Notes: generated from the letters alone by a model not told the origin. A stretch of DNA of 23,668 bases from UBA3871 sp041797745 (GCA_041797745.1 JBHBZU010000051.1:1-23668), one strand, 5' to 3'. Numbered from the stretch's first letter, positions 8,380-16,775 are shown. Program-made: numbers and translations.

Positions 8380-9185
8380 GCTATAAGCTCCTTATGAGAT
8401 AACTCTACGATTTCTCTTATCTGATTTTCATCAAAGTTTTCAGACTTTGTTTTTTTAAGGTAAATCAGATATTCTATATTTCCTTTTGCACCTGTAATTG
8501 GTGAAAAGGTCAAACCGTGGGGATAAAGTCCATTATTTTCTGCGTAACGAATAACATTTTCAATAACTTCTCGATGGACGGAAGCGTCTCTGACAATGCC
8601 CTTTTTTCCTACCTGCTGGCGACCGGATTCAAATTGAGGCTTTATCAAAGCTACTATGCCGCCCTCCGCTCCCAGCAGTTTAGCTGCTACAGGAAAGATA
8701 AGCTTTAGAGATATAAATGAAACGTCAATGGAGATAAAGTCTACATCTGGGTCGATTAAATCAGTATCAAGGTATCGCACGTTGCACTTTTCCATATTTA
8801 CGACTCTTTCATCTATACGTAGTTTATAGTCTAATTGACCATAGCCTACATCGATAGCGAAAACCTTTTTAGCTCCATGCTTTAACATACAGTCCGTAAA
8901 GCCGCCTGTGGAAGCACCTATATCTACGCAAGTGGCATTTTCCAGATGAAAACCGTAAAGCTCCATGGTTTTATCCAGTTTTAGTCCGCCTCTTGAAACA
9001 TATGGGCAAATATCTTCTTTAACGAAAAAATCCGAATTTTCGTCTACTGTGGTACCGGCTTTGTCAATACGCTGTCCGTCTACATAGACGATACCTGCCA
9101 TAATGCTGACCTTGGCTTTTTCTCTGGAGGGAAAGAATCCTTTATTTACTAAAATTACGTCTAACCTATCTTTCAATGAATCCAC
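8376..9185 (-). CDS. tlyA: TlyA-family rRNA 2'-O-methyltransferase
   Basis: S4-domain plus FtsJ-like methyltransferase. In mycobacteria TlyA methylates the 2'-OH of cytidines in 16S and 23S rRNA; other members are annotated as hemolysins without good evidence. The 269 residues show an S4 RNA-binding domain at about 5-62 (RLDVILVNKGFFPSREKAK), a linker with YVSRGGLKL (K69), the SAM motif VDIGASTGGFTD at 87-98, and a K-D-K-E tetrad at K69, D154 (ISIDVSF), K182 (LIKPQFE) and E238. The start is uncertain: the GTG at 9185 has AAAGGA only three bases away, and a TTG three codons on (9176) matches the usual MKxRLD beginning. The gene overlaps the dxs end, and its TGA stop overlaps the mutS ATG as ATGA. 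Confidence 0.92.
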   Translation of the reverse strand: MDSLKDRLDVILVNKGFFPSREKAKVSIMAGIVYVDGQRIDKAGTTVDENSDFFVKEDICPYVSRGGLKLDKTMELYGFHLENATCVDIGASTGGFTDCMLKHGAKKVFAIDVGYGQLDYKLRIDERVVNMEKCNVRYLDTDLIDPDVDFISIDVSFISLKLIFPVAAKLLGAEGGIVALIKPQFESGRQQVGKKGIVRDASVHREVIENVIRYAENNGLYPHGLTFSPITGAKGNIEYLIYLKKTKSENFDENQIREIVELSHKELIA

Positions 9186-11034
9186 GAATCCTTTCTGCTA
9201 TGTGATTTGAATCTATTTCGTATCTATCCATAAGTGCTTCACAGCTTCCATGTTCAATAAACTCTGTTGGCCATGAAATATTTCTAACCTTTACGTTTAT
9301 ATCGTGGGTTATTATGTAACTTGCGACAGCTTGTCCAAGTCCTCCGTCTCTTACATTATCTTCAACAGTAAGTATTAGTTTGGTACGCTCCGCTGCACCA
9401 GCTAAGGCTTTTTCATCTAAAGGTCTAAGAACGGCACAGTTGAAAACGGAACACTTTTCTTTAAGGTCAGGATTCATTTCAAGGGCATTCATAGTTTCTT
9501 TAAGCATTTTACCGCTTGCCCAAATTTCAACTTCGGATTTTTTGTTTTCATGATGGTTTACCATAAAATAATTATGTCCGTCAAACTCTCTGAAATCACT
9601 GAAATTGCTCACATTACCTCTAGGATATCTGATGGCAACAGGTCCGCCTAAAGTTACTGCATAGTCCATCATTTGTTCGAGTTCTATGCCGTCTCTTGCA
9701 GAAAGTACAGTTAATTTAGGCATATGTGAAAGATAAGAAATGTCAAAAATGCCATGATGTGTTTGACCGTCCTGTCCCACTATACCTGCTCTGTCTATTC
9801 CGAAGATTACAGGAAGTTTATTCAGGCAAACATCCATCATAATCTGATCGTAAGCTCGTTGAAGAAATGTGGAATAAATGGCTACAAAAGGTATTAAGCC
9901 GTTTTTTGCAAGACCGGCGGCAAAGGTAACTGCATGCTGTTCTGCTATACCTGCATCGTAGATTCTATCAGGATATTTATCAGCAAACTTTGAAAGTCCG
10001 GTACCCTCAATCATAGCAGCACTTACGGCTACTATGCGTTTATCTGTGGAAGCCATTGAAATCAGCTTATCACCGAAAACATCAGAATAAGTGGAGCCTT
10101 TCGGAGCCTTTTTCGGTTCACCGGAGGCAATATCGAAAGCCCCTACACCGTGAAACTTGTTAGGCTGCACTTCCGCGTGCTTGTATCCCCTTCCTTTTTT
10201 AGTTATAGCGTGAATGAGAACAGGACCTTGAACTCTCTTTGCCAAAATAAAGGAATTTAGTAAATCCTCAATATTATGTCCATCTACAGGTCCAAGATAT
10301 GTAAATCCAAGTTCTTCAAATATAGCACCCTCACTGGAAACCGCGTATTTCAGTGTATCTTTTAAATGTTCCGCTCCTTGATAAAGAGACGGCAGATTTG
10401 CAAGAGCTCTTTTTACGGAATTTTTAAATTCTCTGTAACCCTTAGAGGTTCTAAGGGTTGAAAGGTGCTGCGGCATAGAACCGATATTTTTAGATATGGA
10501 CATTCCGTTGTCGTTTAGTATGACTATGATATTTGACTTGGAAGCTCCGATGTTGTTGAGAGCCTCGTAAGCCATACCTCCTGTGAGAGCACCGTCACCG
10601 ATTACTGCAATGATATTTTGGTTCGTTCCTTTTTGGTCTCTTGCTGCTGCCAGCCCCGCCGCAACTGAAAGAGAGTTGCTGGAATGACCCGTGTCAAAAA
10701 CATCATGTTCGCTTTCTTCGGCTTTAGGAAAACCGCTTAAGCCGTCAAGCTGACGAAGCGTATCAAATTGCTGAGAACGACCTGTGAGAATCTTGTGGAC
10801 GTATGACTGATGTCCCACATCCCAGACTATTTGATCCTGCGGACTGTTAAAATATTTATGCAGAGCTATGGTGATTTCCACCACGCCTAAATTGGAGGCC
10901 AAATGCCCTCCTGTTTTAGATACTTCTTCAATGAGAAAATTTCTAATTTGTGTAGCGAGTATATCCATATCTTCCAGAGGCATTTGCTTCAAATCCTCCG
11001 GAAAATGATATTCGTTTAAAATTTGGTTTACCAT
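9166..11034 (-). CDS. dxs: 1-deoxy-D-xylulose-5-phosphate synthase
   Basis: Thiamine-diphosphate enzyme joining pyruvate and glyceraldehyde-3-phosphate into DXP, the entry of the MEP isoprenoid pathway; DXP also feeds thiamine and pyridoxal synthesis. The 622 residues are full length. Visible: GGHLASNLGVVE at 42-53; VGHQSYVHKI at 73-82; the cofactor motif GDGALTGG at 146-153 with NDN at 174-176; the transketolase pyrimidine-domain motif DAGIAEQHAVTFAAG with its catalytic glutamate near 370; and RAGIVGQDGQTHHG, where most family members have an Ala-Asp-Gly-Pro segment. The ATG has only a distant GGGG, so initiation may be modest. Its last 20 bases overlap tlyA. The linkage ispA-dxs-tlyA is the same as in B. 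subtilis. Confidence 0.96.
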   Translation of the reverse strand: MVNQILNEYHFPEDLKQMPLEDMDILATQIRNFLIEEVSKTGGHLASNLGVVEITIALHKYFNSPQDQIVWDVGHQSYVHKILTGRSQQFDTLRQLDGLSGFPKAEESEHDVFDTGHSSNSLSVAAGLAAARDQKGTNQNIIAVIGDGALTGGMAYEALNNIGASKSNIIVILNDNGMSISKNIGSMPQHLSTLRTSKGYREFKNSVKRALANLPSLYQGAEHLKDTLKYAVSSEGAIFEELGFTYLGPVDGHNIEDLLNSFILAKRVQGPVLIHAITKKGRGYKHAEVQPNKFHGVGAFDIASGEPKKAPKGSTYSDVFGDKLISMASTDKRIVAVSAAMIEGTGLSKFADKYPDRIYDAGIAEQHAVTFAAGLAKNGLIPFVAIYSTFLQRAYDQIMMDVCLNKLPVIFGIDRAGIVGQDGQTHHGIFDISYLSHMPKLTVLSARDGIELEQMMDYAVTLGGPVAIRYPRGNVSNFSDFREFDGHNYFMVNHHENKKSEVEIWASGKMLKETMNALEMNPDLKEKCSVFNCAVLRPLDEKALAGAAERTKLILTVEDNVRDGGLGQAVASYIITHDINVKVRNISWPTEFIEHGSCEALMDRYEIDSNHIAERIRGFIER

Positions 11035-11081
11035 ATATTATTAACCCCAAAAGTCTAAATAAAATTTAAAAGTCTTTACTG

Positions 11082-11975
11082 TTACTTGCGTCTGTGATAG
11101 AGCAAGTCGATAATTTCTTGGAAAAATTCTGCGTTATCGTAATATGGAGCTATGCAATTTCTTGCCGTTGCATATAGTTCCTTGAGCTTTTCTTCTGAAG
11201 CTTCAATACCGTAGAGGGCAGGATATGTTGATTTGTTGTTTTCGCTGTCTACACCTACATTTTTCCCTAAAGCTGTCGCATCACCACGTACATCTAAAAG
11301 GTCATCTTCAATCTGAAAAGCTAAACCGATACTGTCTGCAAACATAGTCATATCCGCCATCATCTGCATTGAAGCATTTCCAAGATAAAGCCCGGCTCTG
11401 ATGGCTGCTACAATCAAAGCACTGGTTTTGTTGATGTGTATATATTCAAGCATTTCTTTAGAACATTGTTTTCCCTCTGCTTCAATATCCGCCACCTGCC
11501 CTGCAACCATGCCTCTGCAACCTGCACCTTTTGCAAGTTCATGAGAAGCCTTTACGCGAGGTTTCAGCTTTTCAGGTGTATCAAAATACATCATCATGTC
11601 TTTGTTCATGGCTTCAAAAGCAGTGGTCAAGAGACCGTCTCCTGAAAGAATTGCAATGGCGTCACCGTAAACCTTGTGATTTGTTGGAATACCGCGGCGA
11701 AGATCATCATTGTCCATAGCAGGAAGATCGTCATGTATAAGTGAATATGTGTGAATATATTCAACGGCGCAAGCATAAGGGAGAGCTTCCATAATATTGC
11801 CGCCTGCAAACTCACAAGCCCCCAGTAACAGCACCGGACGAAGCCTCTTGCCGCCTGCTGTAAGAGAATATTTCATGGATTCATATAAAGTGATACTTTT
11901 GTGGTCGATATCCGGAATACAATCAAGTAAATGTTCTTCAATTATGTTTTTATAATTATCATACTGCTGACCCAT
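11082..11975 (-). CDS. ispA: Farnesyl diphosphate synthase (polyprenyl synthetase)
   Basis: Condenses isopentenyl diphosphate with dimethylallyl/geranyl diphosphate to give farnesyl diphosphate, precursor of undecaprenyl phosphate and quinones. The 297 residues show GGKRLRP at 41-47; the first Asp-rich motif HDDLPAMDND at 81-90 with the two-residue insert (DDxxxxD) and the upstream aromatic Y77 typical of bacterial FPP synthases; a GQ motif (MVAGQVADIE) at about 156-165; and the second Asp-rich motif DDLLD at 224-228. It ends with the usual YHRRK. AGGAGG five bases before the ATG is the strongest ribosome site in the window. dxs follows after 47 bases, putting the first MEP-pathway enzyme beside the first prenyl-chain enzyme. 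Confidence 0.95.
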   Translation of the reverse strand: MGQQYDNYKNIIEEHLLDCIPDIDHKSITLYESMKYSLTAGGKRLRPVLLLGACEFAGGNIMEALPYACAVEYIHTYSLIHDDLPAMDNDDLRRGIPTNHKVYGDAIAILSGDGLLTTAFEAMNKDMMMYFDTPEKLKPRVKASHELAKGAGCRGMVAGQVADIEAEGKQCSKEMLEYIHINKTSALIVAAIRAGLYLGNASMQMMADMTMFADSIGLAFQIEDDLLDVRGDATALGKNVGVDSENNKSTYPALYGIEASEEKLKELYATARNCIAPYYDNAEFFQEIIDLLYHRRK

Positions 11976-11984
11976 AAGTTCCTC

Positions 11985-12179
11985 CTATGCTTCTTTATAG
12001 ACTGTAATTTTACCCTCTGCCTGAGAAAGAATTTCATTACAAATTTCATATAATTTAACGCCCTCTTCGTAAGCTGTCATGGCTTCTTCAAGAGTAATAT
12101 CTTCTTTTTTTATAGCTGTTGCTTTAGCTTCAAGCTGGGACATAGCTTCTTCAAAGGAAAGTTTCTTTTCGTTAGCCAT
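11985..12179 (-). CDS. xseB: Exodeoxyribonuclease VII small subunit
   Basis: Small subunit of ExoVII, a two-helix hairpin that wraps several copies around the XseA stalk. The 64 residues show the family pattern: LSFEEAMSQLEA at about 7-18, then LEEAMTAYEEGVKLYEICNEIL at about 29-50, ending with QAEGKITVYKEA. The helix-turn-helix and the conserved G-KLY/C-L run support the call. A very good GGAGGT lies five bases before the ATG and overlaps the last codons of xseA. The TAG stop overlaps the AGGAGG of ispA, so xseA-xseB-ispA form a tight translational chain. Confidence 0.95.
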   Translation of the reverse strand: MANEKKLSFEEAMSQLEAKATAIKKEDITLEEAMTAYEEGVKLYEICNEILSQAEGKITVYKEA

Positions 12180-12181
12180 AG

Positions 12182-13312
12182 TTACCTCCGTATTTCTTTT
12201 ATTTCTGACAGGACTGTACCGTCTTTCATAACGGTACGAACGGTTTGCCCCACTTTAAGTTCTTCCGAACTCTTTATAAAACTGCCGTCTTCTCTTGTGA
12301 ATGCGCTATAACCTCTTTCCATAATATTTTTAGGGCTAAGATGTTCTAAAGTATTTTTGAAAGTATCGCATTTTAAACGAGAGATGGTAATGCGGTCTGT
12401 GAGACGTTTTTGAAGATTGCCGATATCTAAAGTCTCTAAACGATGTTTTTTAACAATTATGCAGGCTTCCAAATTTTCAAGCAGCCTTTGACGGCTATCT
12501 TTAGCCATTGTCTTTAGCTTCTCAATATCAGGAACGGCTAAAGCCGCTGCCGCAGTGGGAGTTTCAGCTCTAAAATCTGCTACGAAGTCCGCAATGGTGA
12601 AGTCGGTTTCATGACCTACGGCTGAAATCACAGGAATTTCCGAAGCAAAAATAGCTCTTGCAACAATTTCTTCATTGAAAGCCCAAAGTTCTTCCATGGA
12701 ACCTCCTCCTCTTCCCACAATCATAACGTCAGTTTCGGGAAAAAGACGATTTACTTCGTAAATGGCGTGAGATATGGAGGAAGCCGCATTTTGACCTTGA
12801 ACCATTACAGGAACTATAAGAATATCTACATAAAGATTGCGACTTCTGATAATTTTCTTTATATCCTCAACTGCCGCCCCTGTGGGTGAAGTTATAACAG
12901 CCACTTTGGACGGGAATAAAGGAAGTTCTTTCTTATGAATCGGATCAAAGAGTCCCTCGGCAGCCAGTTTAGTTTTAAGTTTTTTAAAGGCTTTGGCTAA
13001 GTCACCCGTACCCTGCATTTCAATATCTTTGATATTTATAGAGTATGTGCCTCCTCGTTCGTAAACATTTATGTAGCCATGAGCAATGATTTCCATTCCC
13101 TCATCAAGTTCATATCTTAACTGGCGAAGTATTGAAGGCGGAATGTAACAGCTCACCTTGGAATCACTGTCCTTTAAGGAAAAATAAACTCCTGTACTGT
13201 GATGTTTTAAGTTGGATATTTCTCCCACCACAGATATATTTGAAAGAATGGGATCGGTTGCCAAAACTCTCCTTATATAGCTATTTAATTGTGATACGGC
13301 AACTGGTTTCAT
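12182..13312 (-). CDS. xseA: Exodeoxyribonuclease VII large subunit
   Basis: Large subunit of ExoVII, which degrades single-stranded DNA from both ends in mismatch repair and recombination. The 376 residues show: an OB-fold DNA-binding domain (about 1-100; SQLNSYI, GEISNLKHHSTGVYFSLKD); a catalytic domain with TSPTGAAVED at 141-150, GRGGGS at 200-205 and GHETDFTIADF at 233-243; a helical stalk of only about 70 residues (256-325); and a C-terminal beta domain with ERGYS (332-336). E. coli and B. subtilis XseA have about 450 residues, and most of the difference lies in the stalk, which binds XseB. AAGGGA lies eight bases before the ATG. The stop is two bases before the xseB ATG, so the subunits are coupled. 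Confidence 0.95.
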   Translation of the reverse strand: MKPVAVSQLNSYIRRVLATDPILSNISVVGEISNLKHHSTGVYFSLKDSDSKVSCYIPPSILRQLRYELDEGMEIIAHGYINVYERGGTYSINIKDIEMQGTGDLAKAFKKLKTKLAAEGLFDPIHKKELPLFPSKVAVITSPTGAAVEDIKKIIRSRNLYVDILIVPVMVQGQNAASSISHAIYEVNRLFPETDVMIVGRGGGSMEELWAFNEEIVARAIFASEIPVISAVGHETDFTIADFVADFRAETPTAAAALAVPDIEKLKTMAKDSRQRLLENLEACIIVKKHRLETLDIGNLQKRLTDRITISRLKCDTFKNTLEHLSPKNIMERGYSAFTREDGSFIKSSEELKVGQTVRTVMKDGTVLSEIKEIRR

Positions 13313-13350
13313 AATAATAATCCCTTACTTTTTTTAACTCAAACAATCTT

Positions 13351-14496
13351 TTAAAAATCTTTCCCAAAATCTTTGTACATAGCTGCTCCTATTAAAGCTA
13401 CGCCCACAGCATTGTCCGAAGAGTAATGCTGATTTCCAAATTCGAAATGAAAGTCTTTAGCTTTTGCGTAGGCTTTCAGCTTTTCACTTATGTACATACT
13501 GGAGCTGACGCCGCCTGAAAACAGCACGGTTTTAATATCGCTATAGTTTTTTAGCTTTTGGGTCACAGCTGTGGCTAGGGTATCGCATATAATATCAAAA
13601 ATTTCTGCTATGAGATTTTCCTTGGTGTAATTTGTAATTTTACCGCTTTCTATTTCGTTAATAATACGTTGCGCTTGAGTTTCCAAGCCTGAAAGATTGA
13701 AATAGGAATCAGTTACCCTAACCTTTGATAAATGACGATTAAAAACCGAATTTGAGGCTTTTATGGCTATAGAATCCATTTCGGCTCCGGAGGGAAAATC
13801 CATACCGAGAGAAACACCTATACGGTCTAAAACCTGTCCAAAGGAAATGTCTTTGGAACCGCCGACAATTTCAATATGAAATTTTGAATGGTTTCCCTCA
13901 TCATCAAAACAATATTTTTTTAAATCGGGAGTAACCTTTAAAATTTCACAAGTACCTCCTGAAAGGTGAAGTGCTAAAAAACCGTTGCCTGAACATAGAG
14001 AAATTTCGGTTTTATTAAAAATATCTCCTGTTTCTTCTAAGGTGTCCTCTTTATCTGCGAGTAAACCCTCTGCCCCTATAATTGCTGCAATATGTCCCTC
14101 TTGGTGACTGGTATGAAAACAAGGCACATCCAAAAGCACAGAAAGGCTTTTGGCTAGGGAGAGTCCTGCATTAAAGCAAGGCATATATGAGTTTTCAATC
14201 GGGCGAGGTTTTGAAGATACAGCTATAGCCGCAATTTTTGAAGCATTGAAGCTTTCAGCCTTTACTATTTCATCCATCAGTTTGGGCAGCTTTTCTATAT
14301 GCTGAAAAAGGGCGTTGGACTGCCTAAGTCCGCGCTCGCCCTTGGTTACCGATAATAATTGACGACTCTCGCATAAAATATTTCCTTTCAAATCGCATAA
14401 AGCGACGGAAGTCTTATAGTTACTGGTATCAATACCCAGTATGAGATTTCGCAAGGTTTGATTATTGGATTTAACTTTATTAATATCCATAGGCAT
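13351..14496 (-). CDS. TsaD/Kae1-like paralog of unknown function
   Basis: ASKHA-fold protein of 381 residues related to TsaD/Kae1, the enzyme that makes threonylcarbamoyladenosine in tRNA, but distinct from it. It opens LILGIDTSNYKTSVALCD (18-35), where true TsaD has LGIETSCDET. The metal ligands look intact: H131 and H135 in SHQEGH, and D361 in SSDNAVG. Other shared parts are LSGGT at 178-182, GQVLDRIG and FPSGAEMDSIA at about 220-244, and LFSGGVSSS at 325-333. Residues 135-165 hold an extra acidic loop. Older annotations call such proteins O-sialoglycoprotein endopeptidases, which is unsupported. The start is uncertain by two codons: the ATG at 14496 lies two bases after the nusB stop, while AGGT is better spaced for the ATG at 14490. 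In B. subtilis folD occupies this place between nusB and xseA. Function unknown. Confidence 0.85.
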   Translation of the reverse strand: MPMDINKVKSNNQTLRNLILGIDTSNYKTSVALCDLKGNILCESRQLLSVTKGERGLRQSNALFQHIEKLPKLMDEIVKAESFNASKIAAIAVSSKPRPIENSYMPCFNAGLSLAKSLSVLLDVPCFHTSHQEGHIAAIIGAEGLLADKEDTLEETGDIFNKTEISLCSGNGFLALHLSGGTCEILKVTPDLKKYCFDDEGNHSKFHIEIVGGSKDISFGQVLDRIGVSLGMDFPSGAEMDSIAIKASNSVFNRHLSKVRVTDSYFNLSGLETQAQRIINEIESGKITNYTKENLIAEIFDIICDTLATAVTQKLKNYSDIKTVLFSGGVSSSMYISEKLKAYAKAKDFHFEFGNQHYSSDNAVGVALIGAAMYKDFGKDF

Positions 14497-14498
14497 AC

Positions 14499-14885
14499 CT
14501 ACTCAACTTTAGCTAATACTCCGTTAATAAATTTTGCCGACTTATCGGAGCTGAACTTTTTTGCCAGCTTTACAGCTTCGTTAATAGCCACACTTCTATC
14601 AATTTCATCCATATACAGAATTTCTGCAATAGCAATTCGGAATATGGAAAGATCCACATTTGAAAGACGGTTAATTTTCCAGCCTGTATTTAAGGCTTCA
14701 TACCTGCCGTCAATATCGTTTATATGCTCTACTACGAGTGAATATACGGTATTGAAATATCCCTCCTGTGTTTGCAGTTTTTTGTCCGCAAGGAAAGCAT
14801 TTTTTACCTCTTCGGAAAAGTCGTTTTGGATTTTCATTGAGTACAGCATTTGCATGAGTAATTCTCTTGCATCCGTTCTGGTCAT
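14499..14885 (-). CDS. nusB: Transcription antitermination factor NusB
   Basis: NusB pairs with NusE (ribosomal protein S10) on boxA RNA to support rRNA antitermination. The 128 residues are all-helical. Visible: TRTDARELLMQMLY at 2-15, matching the family's R..AR....Q.LY opening; SNVDLSIFRIAIAEILYMD at about 75-93; and the C-terminal signature INEAVKLAKKFSSDKSAKFINGVL at about 101-124. The length is slightly short of the 135-140 common in the family, with nothing missing. AAGGAG lies nine bases before the ATG, straddling the upstream stop region, and the gene is five bases after the Asp23-family stop. The TsaD-like gene starts two bases after its stop, so the three are almost certainly one transcript. 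Confidence 0.95.
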   Translation of the reverse strand: MTRTDARELLMQMLYSMKIQNDFSEEVKNAFLADKKLQTQEGYFNTVYSLVVEHINDIDGRYEALNTGWKINRLSNVDLSIFRIAIAEILYMDEIDRSVAINEAVKLAKKFSSDKSAKFINGVLAKVE

Positions 14886-14889
14886 TTTT

Positions 14890-15237
14890 TTAATCTCCTT
14901 CCGGGAAATGTATCTTGTCTATATGAATATTTACTTCTTTTACAGTAACTCCCTCAAGCTCCTCCACATTACTTTGAATGTTTTTTTGAAGATTGAAAGC
15001 GATTTCAGGTATGCAGACTTCATATTCAACTGCTAAATAGACATCTAATATAACTTTCTCATCTTTATAATTCAGTTTAATAGCTCGGCTTAAATCCTCT
15101 TTTTTTCTGTGTAACAGACCGCTGGTGCTTAAACCTGCAACTCCTTTAGTTTTAAGGGTTGCCGCTACGGCTTTATTAATAATCTGTTCAGATAAATGAT
15201 TATTGTTTACCGTTTTTTCTTTATCTTTTTCCATCAT
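14890..15237 (-). CDS. Asp23/Gls24 family envelope stress protein (YqhY-like)
   Basis: Asp23/Gls24 (DUF322) protein of 115 residues. Visible: a polar N-terminus (MMEKDKEKTVNNN), IINKAVAATLKTKGVAGLST at about 18-37 (the family's conserved helix and turn), then alternating strands (VILDVYLAVEYEVCIPEIA) and a C-terminal VKEVNIHIDKIHF. The B. subtilis equivalent YqhY lies next to nusB, as here, and influences acetyl-CoA carboxylase. Here the upstream neighbour is a CNNM protein in place of accB-accC. Two adjacent ATGs (15237, 15234) are both in reach of AGAGGA at 15248-15243; I use the first. The frame is open further upstream but that part overlaps the CNNM gene and has no start site. The gene overlaps the CNNM gene by 17 bases and ends five bases before nusB. 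Confidence 0.87.
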   Translation of the reverse strand: MMEKDKEKTVNNNHLSEQIINKAVAATLKTKGVAGLSTSGLLHRKKEDLSRAIKLNYKDEKVILDVYLAVEYEVCIPEIAFNLQKNIQSNVEELEGVTVKEVNIHIDKIHFPEGD

Positions 15238-16612
15238 TTGAATCCTCTGTTTCCAAAACCTCATTGTTGGTAGCTTTTTCAGCTTCCTGAAGCTCATTGT
15301 GAATCAAAAGTGTGATTTTTTCAATACGGCGTTCCTTAACGGAATTGACTGTGAGAGTAAGATTGTCCAATTCAATTTTCTTGTCCAAATTCTCACTGTC
15401 TTCAGGAATTTCTCCTAATATATCCAAAACCAAACCTCCGATAGTTTCACTGTTATCAGACTCAAGATGGAGATTAAATTCTTCGTTTAAGTCGTCAATA
15501 GCGGCAGAACCGTCCACCATATAGCAGTTATCGGAAATCTGTTCTATTGTAAGCTCATTTTCGTCATATTCATCTTCAATATCACCCATTACCTCTTCGA
15601 TGATATCTTCCATGGTAACAATGCCTGAAAATCCTCCGAACTCGTCAATAAGAACTGCAATTTGATTTTTGCTGCTCTGTAAGTTTACAAACAAAGAGTC
15701 AATGTTTTTAGTTTCAGGAACGAAATAGGGTTTTCTGAGAATGTCTTTAATATTTACATTTTCAAAGCCCACTTCCTTAGCTGAGGCGAAAAAGTCTTTA
15801 ATATTAAGTATACCTATAATGTTGTCAGTTTCGTCCTCGTATACGGGAATACGTGAATACCTCAATTCCATAAGTTCATCTAAATATTCCGAGGGAGGAT
15901 CGTTTAAGTCTATGGAAAATACATCCGTTCTCGGAGTCATAATCTCATAGGCCAATTTATCGTCAAAGGCAAAAATGGAATTTATCATCTTTTTGCCCTC
16001 TTCCTTTAGAGCTCCCGATTCTTGTCCCACCTCCAGCATATCCATAACATCATCCTCGGAAAATTCTTCATCCTCTTCGATTTTCTGATGTAATATCTTG
16101 AGTAAAAGCTTAACAATGCCGGTTGCAACAGTTATTATGGGGGAAACCACTATGGATATTCGATTAAGTCGCGTTGCGATATTTAAGGCTGTGCTTTCCG
16201 GATAAATATTGGCAAGGTGTTTCGGCAACAGTATACCTAGTGAAAACACAATAAATATGAGTATTAAGTTCACTAAAACCACTGAAACCGCAAAGGTATA
16301 AGGTTTGCAGAAAGCTCCCATGCTTATGGCAAGCTTTGAAGCAAAACCGAAAGTTCCGCATACAGCAGCCATAGCCCCTAGAAACATAATGATTGCCTTG
16401 GCAACAGATGAAAACCTGTTGGCGTTTTCTAAAATTTGAAGCAAATATTGGGCACGAGGATTTTCATCGGAAGCAAGCTGCTTAATCTTGTTTTTTGAAC
16501 ACTCCTCAATGGATTCCTCTGCCGCTTCAAATAAAGCTATAATCAGGGTTAAAGTTATTAATACAATTAAATAAAATGCTAACGACCCACTCGGTTCGGG
16601 ATATTGGTCCAT
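15221..16612 (-). CDS. CNNM/CBS/CorC-domain membrane protein (hemolysin C family)
   Basis: Membrane protein of 463 residues. Order of parts: a CNNM (DUF21) domain with about four membrane segments (roughly 11-30, 70-93, 103-130, 150-171); a CBS pair from about 225 (MTPRTDVFSID) to 345 (GFSGIVTMEDIIEEVMGDIE); then a CorC_HlyC-type C-terminal domain (about 355-440) and a polar tail. Studied relatives export magnesium or affect Mg/Co resistance; the 'hemolysin' label is historical. The start is the ATG at 16612, with AAGGAG five bases upstream. A TTG fifteen bases further up in the same frame would place that site inside the gene. The 3' end overlaps the Asp23-family gene by 17 bases. A 163-base AT-rich gap precedes the gene and contains one TATAAT-like box (16707-16702) without a recognisable -35. 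Confidence 0.9.
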   Translation of the reverse strand: MDQYPEPSGSLAFYLIVLITLTLIIALFEAAEESIEECSKNKIKQLASDENPRAQYLLQILENANRFSSVAKAIIMFLGAMAAVCGTFGFASKLAISMGAFCKPYTFAVSVVLVNLILIFIVFSLGILLPKHLANIYPESTALNIATRLNRISIVVSPIITVATGIVKLLLKILHQKIEEDEEFSEDDVMDMLEVGQESGALKEEGKKMINSIFAFDDKLAYEIMTPRTDVFSIDLNDPPSEYLDELMELRYSRIPVYEDETDNIIGILNIKDFFASAKEVGFENVNIKDILRKPYFVPETKNIDSLFVNLQSSKNQIAVLIDEFGGFSGIVTMEDIIEEVMGDIEDEYDENELTIEQISDNCYMVDGSAAIDDLNEEFNLHLESDNSETIGGLVLDILGEIPEDSENLDKKIELDNLTLTVNSVKERRIEKITLLIHNELQEAEKATNNEVLETEDSNDGKR

Positions 16613-16617
16613 AATAG

Positions 16618-16623
16618 CTCCTT
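16618..16623 (-). promoter_or_regulatory. Shine-Dalgarno that fixes the start of the CNNM gene
   Basis: AAGGAG on the minus strand, five bases before the ATG at 16612. It rules out the in-frame TTG at 16627 as the start. Confidence 0.75.
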
Positions 16624-16775
16624 TCAAATTTTTAATATATGTTTTTATAAATACTGTTTTTTATTTGATATTTATTTTACTGTTTATAATACTTGTTTAT
16701 TATTATATCCTTATGTTTTATTTATATTTTTTAGATATTTAAGTATTAAAACTCATTTCGTCTTTTTAGTATTCA

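Noticed and set aside
8376..9185. TlyA as a hemolysin.
   Set aside because: The S4 plus FtsJ-like domains and K-D-K-E tetrad fit an rRNA 2'-O-methyltransferase; the toxin name has no support in the sequence.
14458..15036. Open plus-strand frame of 192 codons opposite nusB and the Asp23-family gene.
   Set aside because: It is antisense to two clear conserved genes, lacks a ribosome site, and its translation shows no family motif.
15238..15297. Twenty-residue N-terminal extension of the Asp23-family protein.
   Set aside because: It overlaps the CNNM gene, has no ribosome site, and does not resemble the family; the ATG at 15237 has AGAGGA at good distance.
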